A stretch of DNA of 64,000 bases from Sipunculus nudus (taxonomy: Eukaryota > Annelida > Sipuncula > Golfingiida > Sipunculidae), in NCBI GenBank assembly GCA_026874595.1, contig CM049322.1, forward strand, positions 60,208,886-60,272,885, in the 5' to 3' direction. Below are positions 24,560 through 35,517 of this stretch, in pieces; the first letter of the stretch is position 1; every line of letters begins with the position of its first letter. The notes below the pieces were generated by a model, which was given only the letters and a program-made list of their open reading frames with translations, had not been told where the DNA came from and did no database searches. A program made the position numbers and the translations under genes.

Positions 24560-24660
24560 ATTAATTGACGTGACAGCGTGGACGAGTTTGCTCCGCCCAT
24601 CTTGGATACGGTTGCTAGGTAGGACATTAAACCGAAAAAGCGTGCTTCTTATACACGTGG
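24560..24660. promoter_or_regulatory. Cluster of core-promoter motifs, no gene assigned
   Basis: Just beyond the broken family A element a 100-bp GC-richer stretch packs a CRE-like TGACGTGA (24566-24573), a GC box CCGCCC (24593-24598) overlapping a YY1-type CCATCTTGG (24597-24605), and an X-box-like GTTGCTAGG (24611-24619). These are vertebrate-defined consensus matches; function here is inference. CpG-rich sequence continues to about 24900 without a clear first exon. Confidence 0.3.
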
Positions 24661-25511
24661 AACCGGCACTTCAGCCGTATATCGCACCAGGCTTCAAACA
24701 GTATTAATTTTACCAAGAAAGCACCCTAAGATTAAAAGTGTACATATGTAGGCTACAGAGATGTTTTAAATATAAAATTGAGAAGTTTGATGAATTTGCG
24801 CCCGTTTCTGCTCGATACGGCTGGTGTCAGAGAACGAATCAGCTGACCCCTCTCATCAGCCTTGACACCTCAGCGGTTGGTTAAAATTTACAACTCGTTC
24901 AAGTCTAGCAGAAAAAATTTGAAAAACAACAAAGTAACAGTTATTAAAATATTTGTCTATGACATAGGGTGCAGTTTCATCAAAAAATTAAAGATGACAA
25001 CGTAAAAAGTGTTGCTTCCATACAAGTTAAAGTTACATATATGCTGTCATTAGATATAATTAAGGGGGGGGGGGGCAACTCATTTTTTATAAACATTAAA
25101 GGAAGCCTTGCTTAATATGTATTGCTCAAGCAGAGATTTTATAACCTTTGAAAGTTAGTTTATAGGTCATCTAATTAAAATTAATAATAAAAATCCAACA
25201 AGTGTCAATACCAGTATTTAAACAATAAATTATTGAAGGGCAAGTAAAATCACAGATGGTGTGTGAACATCACGTGTTTTTTTTATATAAAATTTAATAT
25301 TCTGAGAAAATTATGAAATAAAACTGAAGTTGAAATTATTATAAAATATTGCATGTTTATTGATGTTTTTAATAGGAAGCCTCCTGTTTATACACAGGAA
25401 GAAAGATGTGTGTACAAGAAGAAATTTAAATGAATGTATGATATAGATATTATTTATGAAGGTCCTTAAGTCTTTTGTATTGTTTTAAAAGATGTGGTGG
25501 GACAAGAGCAT

Positions 25512-25576
<65 letters not shown>

Positions 25577-27079
25577 GGGCGATCCCGGGCGAATCAAGGG
25601 TTTGTAAAGGGGTGGGGCCAACCCAGGAAGACTCATAAGAAACCTATAAAAGGGTCCCCTGCTCCAGAATGTGACGGGTCCATGCAGGCCAGGAAAAATA
25701 GTTTAAAATTCTGAAGAAAGGTTGTTGCGGCTCAACCCCTCCCCCACGCCCTCTGGATCTGCCTGTATATAAACATTTGTGTTTATGTGTGAGGGTGTGT
25801 GTGTGCAAAATAACTGTTTTATTTTATACAGGTGCATATTATAGAAAATCTGCTGTTCTGTCAGTTAAGGCAACCTGTGGCAATAATTTTTAGAATCTTC
25901 CTTTAAACACTCAGAGTCAGTGACTCATGCATGTAATAATATAAATATATTGTATATAAATATATTGTATATATATTGTCAAGGAGAACTGAAGTGATGC
26001 TCCATTTGTGACATACCTGTGGTATTTGTTTAGTATAAAAGACACTGTGACACATCACAATATTATCTTAATAAAGATAATAACCATTAATGTTTAATGG
26101 TGTATTTATTTCCTTTCTTTATAATTTAGTCATTGAAAGTAAACACCGTTTCACTTCGTTATTACAACTTGCAAGTATTTGTTATATATTCTGGTGTAAT
26201 GCATCATTATAGCCTAAATGAACTGTGAATTAATTTTTAACGATTTCTCACTCAATTTCAACGAAAGGTACATAATAGGTGTTAACACATATCGTCAGTG
26301 AAAAATTTTATCTTGTTTATTGTTGAACAGGAACATCTTAAGGATTATTTTCTAATTATGACTCATGGCTGTCATAATGTCTGATTCCAAGTGGATTATA
26401 ATAACAAATATGAATTTTTTTTATTTCTTTTTGTTTACTACTAGCTAAAAAATAGCATTTTCCCTTCTCTTTCTTAAACCTCCCTGCCCCCCCCCCCCCC
26501 CCCCCGCAGGATACATATGCGACCATAGAATGCAATATTATTATTGTTTTATATAATAAAAAATCAACAAGCTATGAGATCACATAATATTTTAAGTTTT
26601 GTAAATAACAGACAAATGAACAGACCAAATTTTTGTGAAAAAATATAAACATTATACCTTAAATATAGCCGACAGTTACACATATTAATTTTATTAAAGA
26701 ACAGCTCAATGATTCAAGATTGTACCTTTGTCTTTCGGTAGTTTCTTGACGATTTTTTGTATTTTTTTCTTTTTTTTTTTTTGTCAATTGAACAATCAGA
26801 AGATCTAGGTCGATCACCAAAATCTGAGTTCGCGCTTTTATCACACCAACAGGTCTGTGAGTTGTTAAGTTCTAACACCAGTAAGGCAGTAATAGCCGTC
26901 TTGCATCTTTGAGTGCCAATAAATGCACACTGTTATGTAAATTGTCGACATGGTTACAATATAAAGCAGAGGGCTATACAATTAAACTTGTATCCTCGTC
27001 AATAAAAGTTACTGACCTTTTACCAGAGATATATCAAATATATTTTTGGTAACAGGAGATAGCATATCGTCGCATGCAT
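24661..27079. other. No gene seen; AT-rich sequence with simple repeats
   Basis: Contains a TA run (about 25510-25573), a G run near 25066 and a C run near 26489. About 25575-25750 looks like a degraded dispersed repeat. The rest is low-complexity AT-rich with no exon signals. Confidence 0.5.
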
Positions 27080-27083
27080 ATAT

Positions 27084-27798
27084 TGATACAAGGTGGGGTG
27101 ATGGGGATGTCCCCACACTGTATCACATACGGTTGCTGATGCGCGTGGCAGACAATGTTCCAAGACCAGTTTGATGATAGAAGTCTTTATTCAATAGCAA
27201 GCGATCTGGGACAGTCTCTCTCTCTGAGAGAGCCACCCAGCCTCCCTGACTCACTCTCTGAATCTCAGTGCGCACTACCAATAGTTTTTTTACAGAGCTT
27301 TCACGTGACACATGAGAGGTACATATCCATATTTCTGCATTTCGTCATAAAAGCTAAACCTTATTGGATGACCCAAAGTAGGTCACAATTACATCAGAGT
27401 TGTACGTGTTCTACCTAACTTTCGTGAGATCTGATTCGACAAAAGTGCTACGGAAAATCCCAAGTCTGACCTGACATGCATCCATTTATAGACTGACCTA
27501 CAAGTCCTATTTACAGACTCGTATAAACATAATCTGCCTGCCTCATCATAGAAACCAATTTAGAGCTAATTTGGGAGAGAACATTTAGGCTCTACAAACA
27601 TACTGAATTACCATTAGATACTTGGTCGTCTGATGACCATTAATAATCTTTGGCTCTGTCTGAATATCAGAACAGACTGAAACCGTAATTGATTTTTATT
27701 TGTTTCTTGAGTAATTTTAGATCTTAATTAATGAAATATTGAAATATTCCTTTAAATATGTGTTAAGTCACATATACACCCTTTCTTACTCCATAACA
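27084..27798 (-). repeat. LTR of the retrotransposon (3' LTR in element sense)
   Basis: 715 bp, written here in reverse. It carries a short inner palindrome CTCTCTCTGAGAGAG near 27217-27231 and GGGGATGTCCCC near 27105-27116. Short open frames within it recur unchanged in the other LTR and are not genes. Confidence 0.85.
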
Positions 27799-30626
27799 TA
27801 TCCCTCTGGTATTCAGAATGAGGCTCCGGCCTCATGGGCTAAGTCGGAGAAAATTTAGTTATTGCAAGAAATATAACTGGGATACAGATGACAGAAATAC
27901 ATAATGTGTAAAGATCAAGATATACTGCTTAAGTCTGTATTTACTGCAAGATCAGGTACCATTATAGTGGATAGAACTATATATTTAGCTAGCACCAATG
28001 AAAATGTGATGGATATATGCTTAAAGTATTACATCACTGAGATGAGTTTTGATGGATTACACATATCAATATAGATGGGAAGTACATGAACATATGTCAC
28101 AGTTCCAGATGTAACAATGTAAGGAATAAGGTAGTGCATGTTTTAAAATTATGTAGCAGCACAACAACGCCTAAGCTAAAGCTTAATAAGCTGAGAAACA
28201 GCATATTTAAATCTATAGCTACACATACATGTTCTAAAGACAATCTTTTTTGTGAAATGACAATCCTAAACATTATCTAAAAGATAAAATGCTGATGTAT
28301 AAGGAATCAGGAACAACATTGCAACTATGATGACATAATTTGACATCTTAATATAAGCATTAAAACTTCAGATGTAAGTATGACACATCTAAATAGAATT
28401 AATAAATAAATATCTTAATAGATATGATTATAGCATCATGTTCATAATGAATGCACAGCTAGAATATGCATACCATGTAAGCAATGGAATAATTCAAAGT
28501 ATGTGAACCATTCTACCATACAGTAAGTGATGTTGAATAAACATGTTCTGTATAACAACAATATGCATTACCAATTATAACAAGTGAATTAGCAATGCCT
28601 GTAGCTAAACATATAATTCCTATGGGAAAAGTGATCATGAATTCCTAATCTGACAAAGTATTTATATACTCTTGTGCCTAAGAGTTTAACATATACAAAA
28701 TGTACATGACTATCTGCTCTGTGTGTTGATCAGTACCAATGATTCAAAATACATCTTGGCTTTCATACTTGCCATTGGGACAAGTTGAATTGTGAATAAT
28801 GGAAGGTTGATTGACTACTCCTTTAGCATAACACAACTGGTGTACGGTACCAGCGGATAAGTACATGACAGAATGAGGTCATTCCTAACGATAGAGGAAT
28901 GTTGTACATATATTCCCATTTATTACCCATTTTTGTGCATGAACAAGGCGAAATGTGTAAAAATATGATGATAATGAAATAATTCACTGACAGTTGCATG
29001 TTTTGATCTAGTCCTAGGATTAAGATGGTAATTTTTTTGCATGCTATTTATGTGTAAGATCAAACATACATCTGTAGAGTGATGATGTAAATTAAAAGAA
29101 TACTGTTAATGATCGAAACCTTGTCATTCCACATCTTGGTTTATGGGTTATCAGTATCATGAATGCATGACCAGAATGCATTTGCTCATGAAACATGTCT
29201 GTCATAGTACGCATGAATATGAAATTCCTATGAGAAGAATTCCTGTGTTAACCTACATATCTTGCCTGGCATTTCCAGCTATTAATGAGGTAAACCATAT
29301 CAAAACCTTGTTTGAGGCAATAATGTGACCACAGGTCAGTGCATTATTGACTTTTGGAGTCATCACACTCCCCAGTTTGTCTAATTCCCTATATTTTGGG
29401 GGGCTTCCCAAGAACCCGTGTTTGAGGACCAAACTGTGACAATTGAAAATAAGCATTGCATTGTGCTTTGGTGACACAATGTGCTACCATTCCATTAAAT
29501 TTAGCCAAGAGAGCATCATGATACCTGATGATTTGGTATGGAACAACACATGAGAAAATCTCAATATAAATGAATGCTAACATGCTGATGGTTTTGCATA
29601 TTGCTCTTCTCTAGGAATTATGGTATTTAAATCAATACAGTCATTTTGGTGACATTACATATAAACATCTGAGATAGACATAACTTGATCAAATCTAACA
29701 TTGACAGTTCTACACTGTTTAATGTGGGTTTTTTAAACCTATTCCTAACCTATCAATTAGATAGAGACATTAAATTATATCATATTACAACTATGACACA
29801 GCAATAAGAGAAAGTTATAGTGTACTACATACATATTTTTTTTGTTTACAACATATACATGCAAAATATTATGAAATGCCCCAAATTTACATTGGACATT
29901 TAAAATTCAGAGTCTCTGGTTTTGTTTTTCATTACCTCAGGAAATCTTGTCTTCTTTGGGTCTTCTTTGCTGACTTGGCTTCTTTTTCTCCCTGGAGTCA
30001 TGGTATGGAAGGTGATGCAGAAGATAGCGGTAGAACGGCAAATCTGCTTCTAGTAGTTGCAGGAACATAGCGAGGACTTGTTGTCACACAAAACACAGTG
30101 CACGTGGTATGGCCAGTATTATTGTGGACATAGGCCCGAAGCTGGCTTGTCCCGATATTGATTTTTTTTTATGTGGCTGGTCAGGAACAATGATGATCTC
30201 AGGTTGAGATATCACAGCACTTTTTTTAGCGAAAAATGTCATTTTTGCAACTTGAAGTCACGGTTAAAGCAATCTGCTGATTTACAGTGTCCTTCTGGTT
30301 TAAAGATACAGGGAGAGTCTTTGATCTTCTCAAGCAGAGCCCTGAGAAACTGCAGCCAAGTTAAAGTTTGAAGAGAGAGTTCTTAGCAAAGTTCGACACC
30401 TTCAGCAGCAGATATGACATTCTTGATGTTAGGCTGTGATCCGGTACCTGGGTTGAAGTTCCAATGCATGGGTTGGTAGACCAGTCAATGGCACCTGTGG
30501 CTGCGAGAGGGGGATCTTCTGTCTTCACTCCAGCTGGCAGCATTGTCGGTTTTTCTGGTGCTGATGTGCTGGAAGTGAATCCCGGTTCATCAACCAAAAT
30601 GATACGGGACCCGGTCTCCACCAAAA
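27799..30626 (-). other. Internal region of the LTR retrotransposon, no recognised gag or pol
   Basis: 2.83 kb, strongly AT-rich between about 27830 and 29880, with no frame above about 75 codons there. The 5' part in element sense (about 30361-30626) is open for some 85 codons continuing from the LTR and is Thr/Ser/Pro-rich, possibly a gag remnant. About 29890-30140 is GC-richer and may be a decayed coding piece, but I cannot assign it. Confidence 0.5.
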
Positions 30627-31345
30627 TGATACAATGTGGGGTCGGGGATGGGGATGTCCCCACACTGTATCACATACGGTTGCTGATGCGCGTGGCAGAC
30701 AATGTTCCAAGACCAGTTTGATGATAGAAGTCTTTATTCAATAGCAAGCGATCTGGGACAGTCTCTCTCTCTGAGAGAGCCACCCAGCCTCCCTGACTCA
30801 CTCTCTGAATCTCAGTGCGCACTACCAATAGTTTTTTTACAGAGCTTTCACGTGACACATGAGAGGTACATATCCATATTTCTGCATTTCGTCATAAAAG
30901 CTAAACCTTATTGGATGACCCAAAGTAGGTCACAATTACATCAGAGTTGTACGTGTTCTACCTAACTTTCGTGAGATCTGATTCGACAAAAGTGCTACGG
31001 AAAATCCCAAGTCTGACCTGACATGCATCCATTTATAGACTGACCTACAAGTCCTATTTACAGACTCGTATAAACATAATCTGCCTGCCTCATCATAGAA
31101 ACCAATTTAGAGCTAATTTGGGAGAGAACATTTAGGCTCTACAAACATACTGAATTACCATTAGATACTTGGTCGTCTGATGACCATTAATAATCTTTGG
31201 CTCTGTCTGAATATCAGAACAGACTGAAACCGTAATTGATTTTTATTTGTTTCTTGAGTAATTTTAGATCTTAATTAATGAAATATTGAAATATTCCTTT
31301 AAATATGTGTTAAGTCACATATACACCCTTTCTTACTCCATAACA
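30627..31345 (-). repeat. LTR of the retrotransposon (5' LTR in element sense)
   Basis: 719 bp; same sequence as 27084-27798 apart from the first 25 bp on the + strand, where it has 4 extra bases in the G-rich stretch. Confidence 0.85.
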
Positions 31346-31349
31346 ATAT

Positions 31350-31849
31350 GAACACATGAATACTGCATATCATCCCATGCACATGAACAAATGGGAGAGG
31401 GAGACGCTCTGATTCGACAGGGCCAATATTGATACATTTTGTTTATACCCATCAACTTAAAAGAGTGAAGCGCTGGTGTGGGGAAAATGTAACACTTTTT
31501 TTGCACTGGTTACAGGCCAGTGTTTACCAATAGATGGTATATAGGATCATATAGACTGCGTCTTTTGACTAACTGAAAATTTCATGTGTCATTATGGACT
31601 CAATATATGACAGGGCCAAATCGGGCCTGCCTTGTCCCATCCCTGCGTTTCTCCTCGTCTTGTGATTTTATTACGTAGAGAAGGAAGAAAACAGATTGCT
31701 GTTACTTTGAATGATACCTGGGGTAACTTTTATAAAAATTATTAACATATGCCTCGACCGTATTAAAAATAAAACATATTTATTATGAGAGGTCCATCGA
31801 GCATTTATAGTTGAAAGTTTACACACGTGTCAGGAATGTCCGACCTGAT
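31350..31849. other. No gene seen
   Basis: Unique-looking flank of the LTR element up to a promoter-like stretch; no exon signals recognised. Confidence 0.4.
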
Positions 31850-31960
31850 GTCCGACCTCCACGTGTGTTTACATGGCCTCGTTTTCAGTCCGGCAATAAC
31901 GTTCGCTGATTGGCTAATAGAGCTGTCGATCACGCACTCGCCGTTAGGTCAATTGTTGCT
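31850..31960. promoter_or_regulatory. E-box and CCAAT-box stretch, no gene assigned
   Basis: CG-richer 110 bp with a perfect CACGTG E-box (31860-31865) and CTGATTGGCTAA (31906-31917), which fits the inverted NF-Y consensus. No adjacent exon seen. Functional role is inference. Confidence 0.25.
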
Positions 31961-31984
31961 GAAGATGGGGGGCCTATTCTTAAA

Positions 31985-32052
31985 GGGGGGGGGGGGGGGG
32001 GATTAATTGTCTAGGGATACTATGGCACCTGCGGTGCCAAGAAATAACTAGT
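31985..32052 (+). mobile_element. Family A 3' terminus only
   Basis: A G run, then TGTCTAGGGATAC, the hairpin TGGCACCTGCGGTGCCA and CTAGT at 32048-32052. Nothing upstream matches the family A body, so this is a 3' relic or a very short derivative. Confidence 0.8.
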
Positions 32053-32119
32053 TCTTTTTTAGAGGGATTGTGTTTGTGTTATACTGATAACATTATTATA
32101 AACATAACTGAAAGGCTTT

Positions 32120-32407
32120 GCATTTATTTCATTATTTGTATTTATTTCATTATTTGTATTTATTTCATTATTTGTATTTATTTCATTATTTGTATTTATT
32201 TCATTATTTGTATTTATTCATTATTTGTGTTTATTTCATTATTTGTATTTTTTCATTATTTGTATTTATTTCATTATTTGTGTTTATTTCATTATTTGTA
32301 TTTATTTCATTATTTGTATTTATTTCAATATTTGTGTTTATTTCATTATTTGTATTTATTTCATTATTTGTGTTTATTCCATTATTTGTGTTTATTTCAT
32401 TATTTGC
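32120..32407. repeat. 18-bp AT-rich minisatellite (about 16 units)
   Basis: Units of TATTTATTTCATTATTTG with a TGTTTA variant. It begins 68 bp beyond the family A terminus. Frames of Ile/Phe/Tyr/Leu across it are artefacts of the 6-codon period. Confidence 0.95.
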
Positions 32408-33430
32408 AAATAACCTGAGAGGTCAAGCTCTTCTGAATAATATCTATATACACACAAATACACAAAAACTGTAATCCATGTAAATGATCTGTCTCTGAAG
32501 GGTGGGGCTTGAAGGTTTATCTTTTCACATTGATGGATCAAGTGTTACAAACTCAAGTCCTTTACAAGCTTTTACCGTAGCTGACAGTTGATTGAGTCAT
32601 GTTAAAACCATCATTTTGAATGACCTTGAGATGCTGCAAGCATTAAGTTACAGCACCTGGTTTTAAAGTTTACATCAAAAGTAGTTTGTGGTCACACCCA
32701 TTATGAATGGTTTTATCTGGTTCTGGAGAGAGGGAGACAGTCAAGGGGACTGTTGCTGGTCATGTGACCTTACAAACATTCAGGAGAGGTTACTGGGGGC
32801 CAGACCATACAAAGTGAAGTGGACCATATCTGGATCTTCTCAAAAACAAAGTGTTGTTTTTACTACTAGACCACATGGTCACTTATTATTCAAATGTATG
32901 GTAAAGTATGCTGAAGATAAAATTCAGGCAATACCACCAGGCGCCCTCTTAGGGGGATCTGCCTTACTCTGGGGATATGTATTTATGTTCTGGCAACCAG
33001 GGTGATATGAGATTCTGGTAACCCTGGTGATATGATGAACTGGTAACCATGGTGATGTAATACATCTGATGAGGATACTATGACCTTCAGTGTAAAATAA
33101 AAGTGTAGCATTTTGGAAGAGAGGATGCCCGCTGGCTGCTGCTAAGCAACAAATTGAAATAATTGTAAATGCAATATATTGTAATAATTTAAATTAAATG
33201 AAATAATTGTGCAGATTTTCAGACATTGCTGTAAAATATTCATTTATCTCATATTTAAATTTTCTTCTAGTGAATCCAATAATATAATCAATCCTTCAAT
33301 AAAGTGTTACAATGAAAAGTGTCAATTCTGGCTGATTTCATGAGTTTGAACATGAGTTTTAATATATCACTCAATGCTTGTTGTCTGTTGTATGAGTTTT
33401 CAAATGACATCCCACTGCTTTTGCTTGCAG
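32408..33430. other. No gene seen; includes a small three-unit repeat
   Basis: About 32984-33056 has three units of CTGGTAACC[A/C]TGGTGATRTGA type. The 105-codon frame at 32688-33005 has no domain or splice support. Confidence 0.4.
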
Positions 33431-33491
33431 CAACTTGTGTTCTCCCGAGAGCAGGACTGTAATGAATTAATGAATAATTCAGATGCCACAG
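33431..33491 (+). CDS. Candidate 61-bp internal exon of an unrecognised protein
   Basis: A good acceptor (pyrimidine-rich GCTTTTGCTTGCAG, ending 33430) and a good donor (ACAG followed by GTGAGA at 33492) bracket 61 bp that is open in one frame only: QLVFSREQDCNELMNN.., then SDAT. Entry phase 0, exit phase 1. The other two frames stop. The peptide is polar and plausible as protein but matches no family I know. A 61-bp window with both sites can arise by chance, so support is moderate. The phase-0 entry would fit the donor at 15607. It may also belong to the Ig gene's upstream exons, since the exit phase is 1. Confidence 0.35.
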
Positions 33492-35517
33492 GTGAGAGAT
33501 CTGAAAGGATGGATCCATGACAGTGCATTAATTAAGTTAACCCCAGGACACTGTGTTCATGGTCTGTCAAAAGGTAGTTTGAAATAAGAGCAGTTTGTCT
33601 GTACACTGTATATTGCCAAAAACCACTGGTAACCAAAAACAGTTTGTCTGTACACTCTGTGTAAGGTCAAGAGACCATAGGTAACTTTATATTTCAACTC
33701 TTATGTAAAGTATATCCATCTGAGAATCTGGTCTGGTGTTACACTGCTTATTTCAGAGCTTCTGGTGGTTGAGCTGTTGTTGGTTGAGCTTTTGCTGGTA
33801 AAGTTTTTGCTGGTTGACTGGATGTGTAATGTTGTTCAGGATGTCATGCATTCCCGTAGGATCAAGCACAGTCCAGATATAACCAGAGGGCATGCTGGGT
33901 CCTCAGCTTAAGAGCTTTAATGTGATCCAGTAGCATTTAAAGCATTCTTTCTTGAGAGGTAGTGACCCATTTAAGAAGATAAAGTGATTAAATGTCTGAA
34001 TTACTCATATCCCCCCCCCCCCCCCCCCCGTCATGTGTATGACTCCATTAAAAAAAATTGCAGTTAAATATTAAATAGCGTGAAAAGCTTTAAAAGTGCT
34101 ATAGTGATAAAGTAGGTTGTTGAAAGAAGAGAAAATCTTGATTGTTAGATATGTCTGGTTGTTTAGAACATTATGAGGTGTAAGCTAAGCCAGTTGTGTT
34201 TAAATGTTTGGAGGATATGATCTGGCGGGTTATTTATTTTAACAATGAGTCTTAGAATTTGACACCAGATGGAGTTTCAAGGGTGCACAATATGGCAGGA
34301 TGAGCACACATTCTGTTTATATATTACATGTACTTGTACACAACAGCTAGGTTAGGCATGGGGATAAGGCCATGTGGAACTTTAGGATATCCCTAATACA
34401 TAAATCCTATGGTTCACTGGTGCTAAGCAATCATGACATTTCACAAAAATCCGTCAAGCAATTAATAACATGTAAGGACTGCACAGTGCAGCAATTCTGG
34501 AAAATAAATAATGGATGTAGTGATCTGCATTCTAAGGAATGCAAGCCTCTGTCTTGTGGGGGGCCCTATTGTAGGATGCTCCTAAAATCGTGTTTACTTT
34601 CACTTATTTGTCCCATATTCCCAGGTTCATTTGTGCACAAGTGACTGTACATTTGCGAATATTCTTTGATTCTGGTACTGACTGCATGGTTTGTTTTGTG
34701 AACAAACACTCACTCATCAAAGGGGATGAACAGGTACTCTCCTGCTGGAGGTAAAGAGACTGAACAGTAGACACTGCTGCCATCTGGGGAGTGAACAGAG
34801 AGCTAAAATCAAAATAATATGAATTTCTAATTCTTGTTCAAGATCATGATCATCAATGTCCAAGGGGACGTGCTGTGAATGTTCAGTGACATGTCCCTTA
34901 CAAGCATGTGATACAAATAAACAGACACACAGACAGACAATATGTGTTTATGTAATTATAAAATAGTTCACAAGGTGTGGACAGGCAATTCTTCCAAACT
35001 TTTCTCCAAGGATTTTAATATTTCTGTGTTGACGCAGTGAAAGAGAGCTAGCTGAAGAGAATAAGATTCTCAACATGTCAAAATCTAACATGGTATTGTC
35101 ATCATCACAGCCAGGACCAAAAGTGTGGGGTGACATTACTAAAAAATACTGTATACATTACGCATGAACAGGTGACAGAGGAAGCTATACTGGTTTGGAG
35201 AAGCCCCTATATGTAAAACACTCCAACAGTGGGTCAGCCTCCTGGGTTTTGTTTTGTCTGTTTGCTTGAAAGTCATGCAGGGTCAGTTATAACAGCATCT
35301 CAGTGCCACCCTGTGAGATACTGCACATTTTTTTGTCTAGATTTCTGAAAAAAATGGATTATGTGATGTTTTACCAGTCACTGAATTAAAAAAAAAATTG
35401 TATGTTAAATCCTCTGATATTTTTTCTAAAAGGGTCTATCTTTGTTACTGTGGAAAAAGAAGTTCAACTCATAAGATGCCAAACTACCTAAAAAATTCTT
35501 AAGATACCAAACTACCT
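33492..35517. other. No gene seen; AT-rich, C run at 34012-34029
   Basis: No exon with paired splice sites. A short duplication (CAGTTTGTCTGTACACT) lies at about 33590 and 33642. Homopolymer C run near 34012. Confidence 0.45.

Larger units (their letters stand above)
27084..31345 (-). mobile_element. LTR retrotransposon, 4.26 kb, non-autonomous or degenerate
   Basis: Two direct LTRs (27084-27798 and 30627-31345) with TG..CA ends bound a 2.83-kb internal region, and ATAT flanks the whole at 27080-27083 and 31346-31349. On the minus strand a primer-binding-site candidate TGGTGGAGACCGGGT (30609-30623) begins 3 bp after the 5' LTR, and a polypurine CAGAGGGATA (27799-27808) abuts the 3' LTR. The LTRs look almost identical apart from a 4-bp difference near one end, so insertion is probably recent. 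I found no protease, reverse transcriptase or integrase motif inside: frames are short and AT-rich. This suits a large LTR derivative mobilised by a relative. The 4-bp duplication is compatible with Ty3/gypsy-type integration, but that is inference. Confidence 0.85.

Noticed and set aside
29890-30140. Possible transposase-like Cys/His segment on the - strand of the LTR element interior
   Set aside because: It needs several frame changes and stop read-throughs to look like any zinc-binding domain; too weak to claim.
27123-30965. Identical 62- and 87-codon frames near 27.2 kb and 30.8 kb
   Set aside because: They are the two LTR copies of one retrotransposon, not duplicated genes.
32688-33005. 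105-codon open frame as a gene
   Set aside because: No recognised domain, and no paired splice sites or promoter; it includes the small CTGGTAACC repeat.
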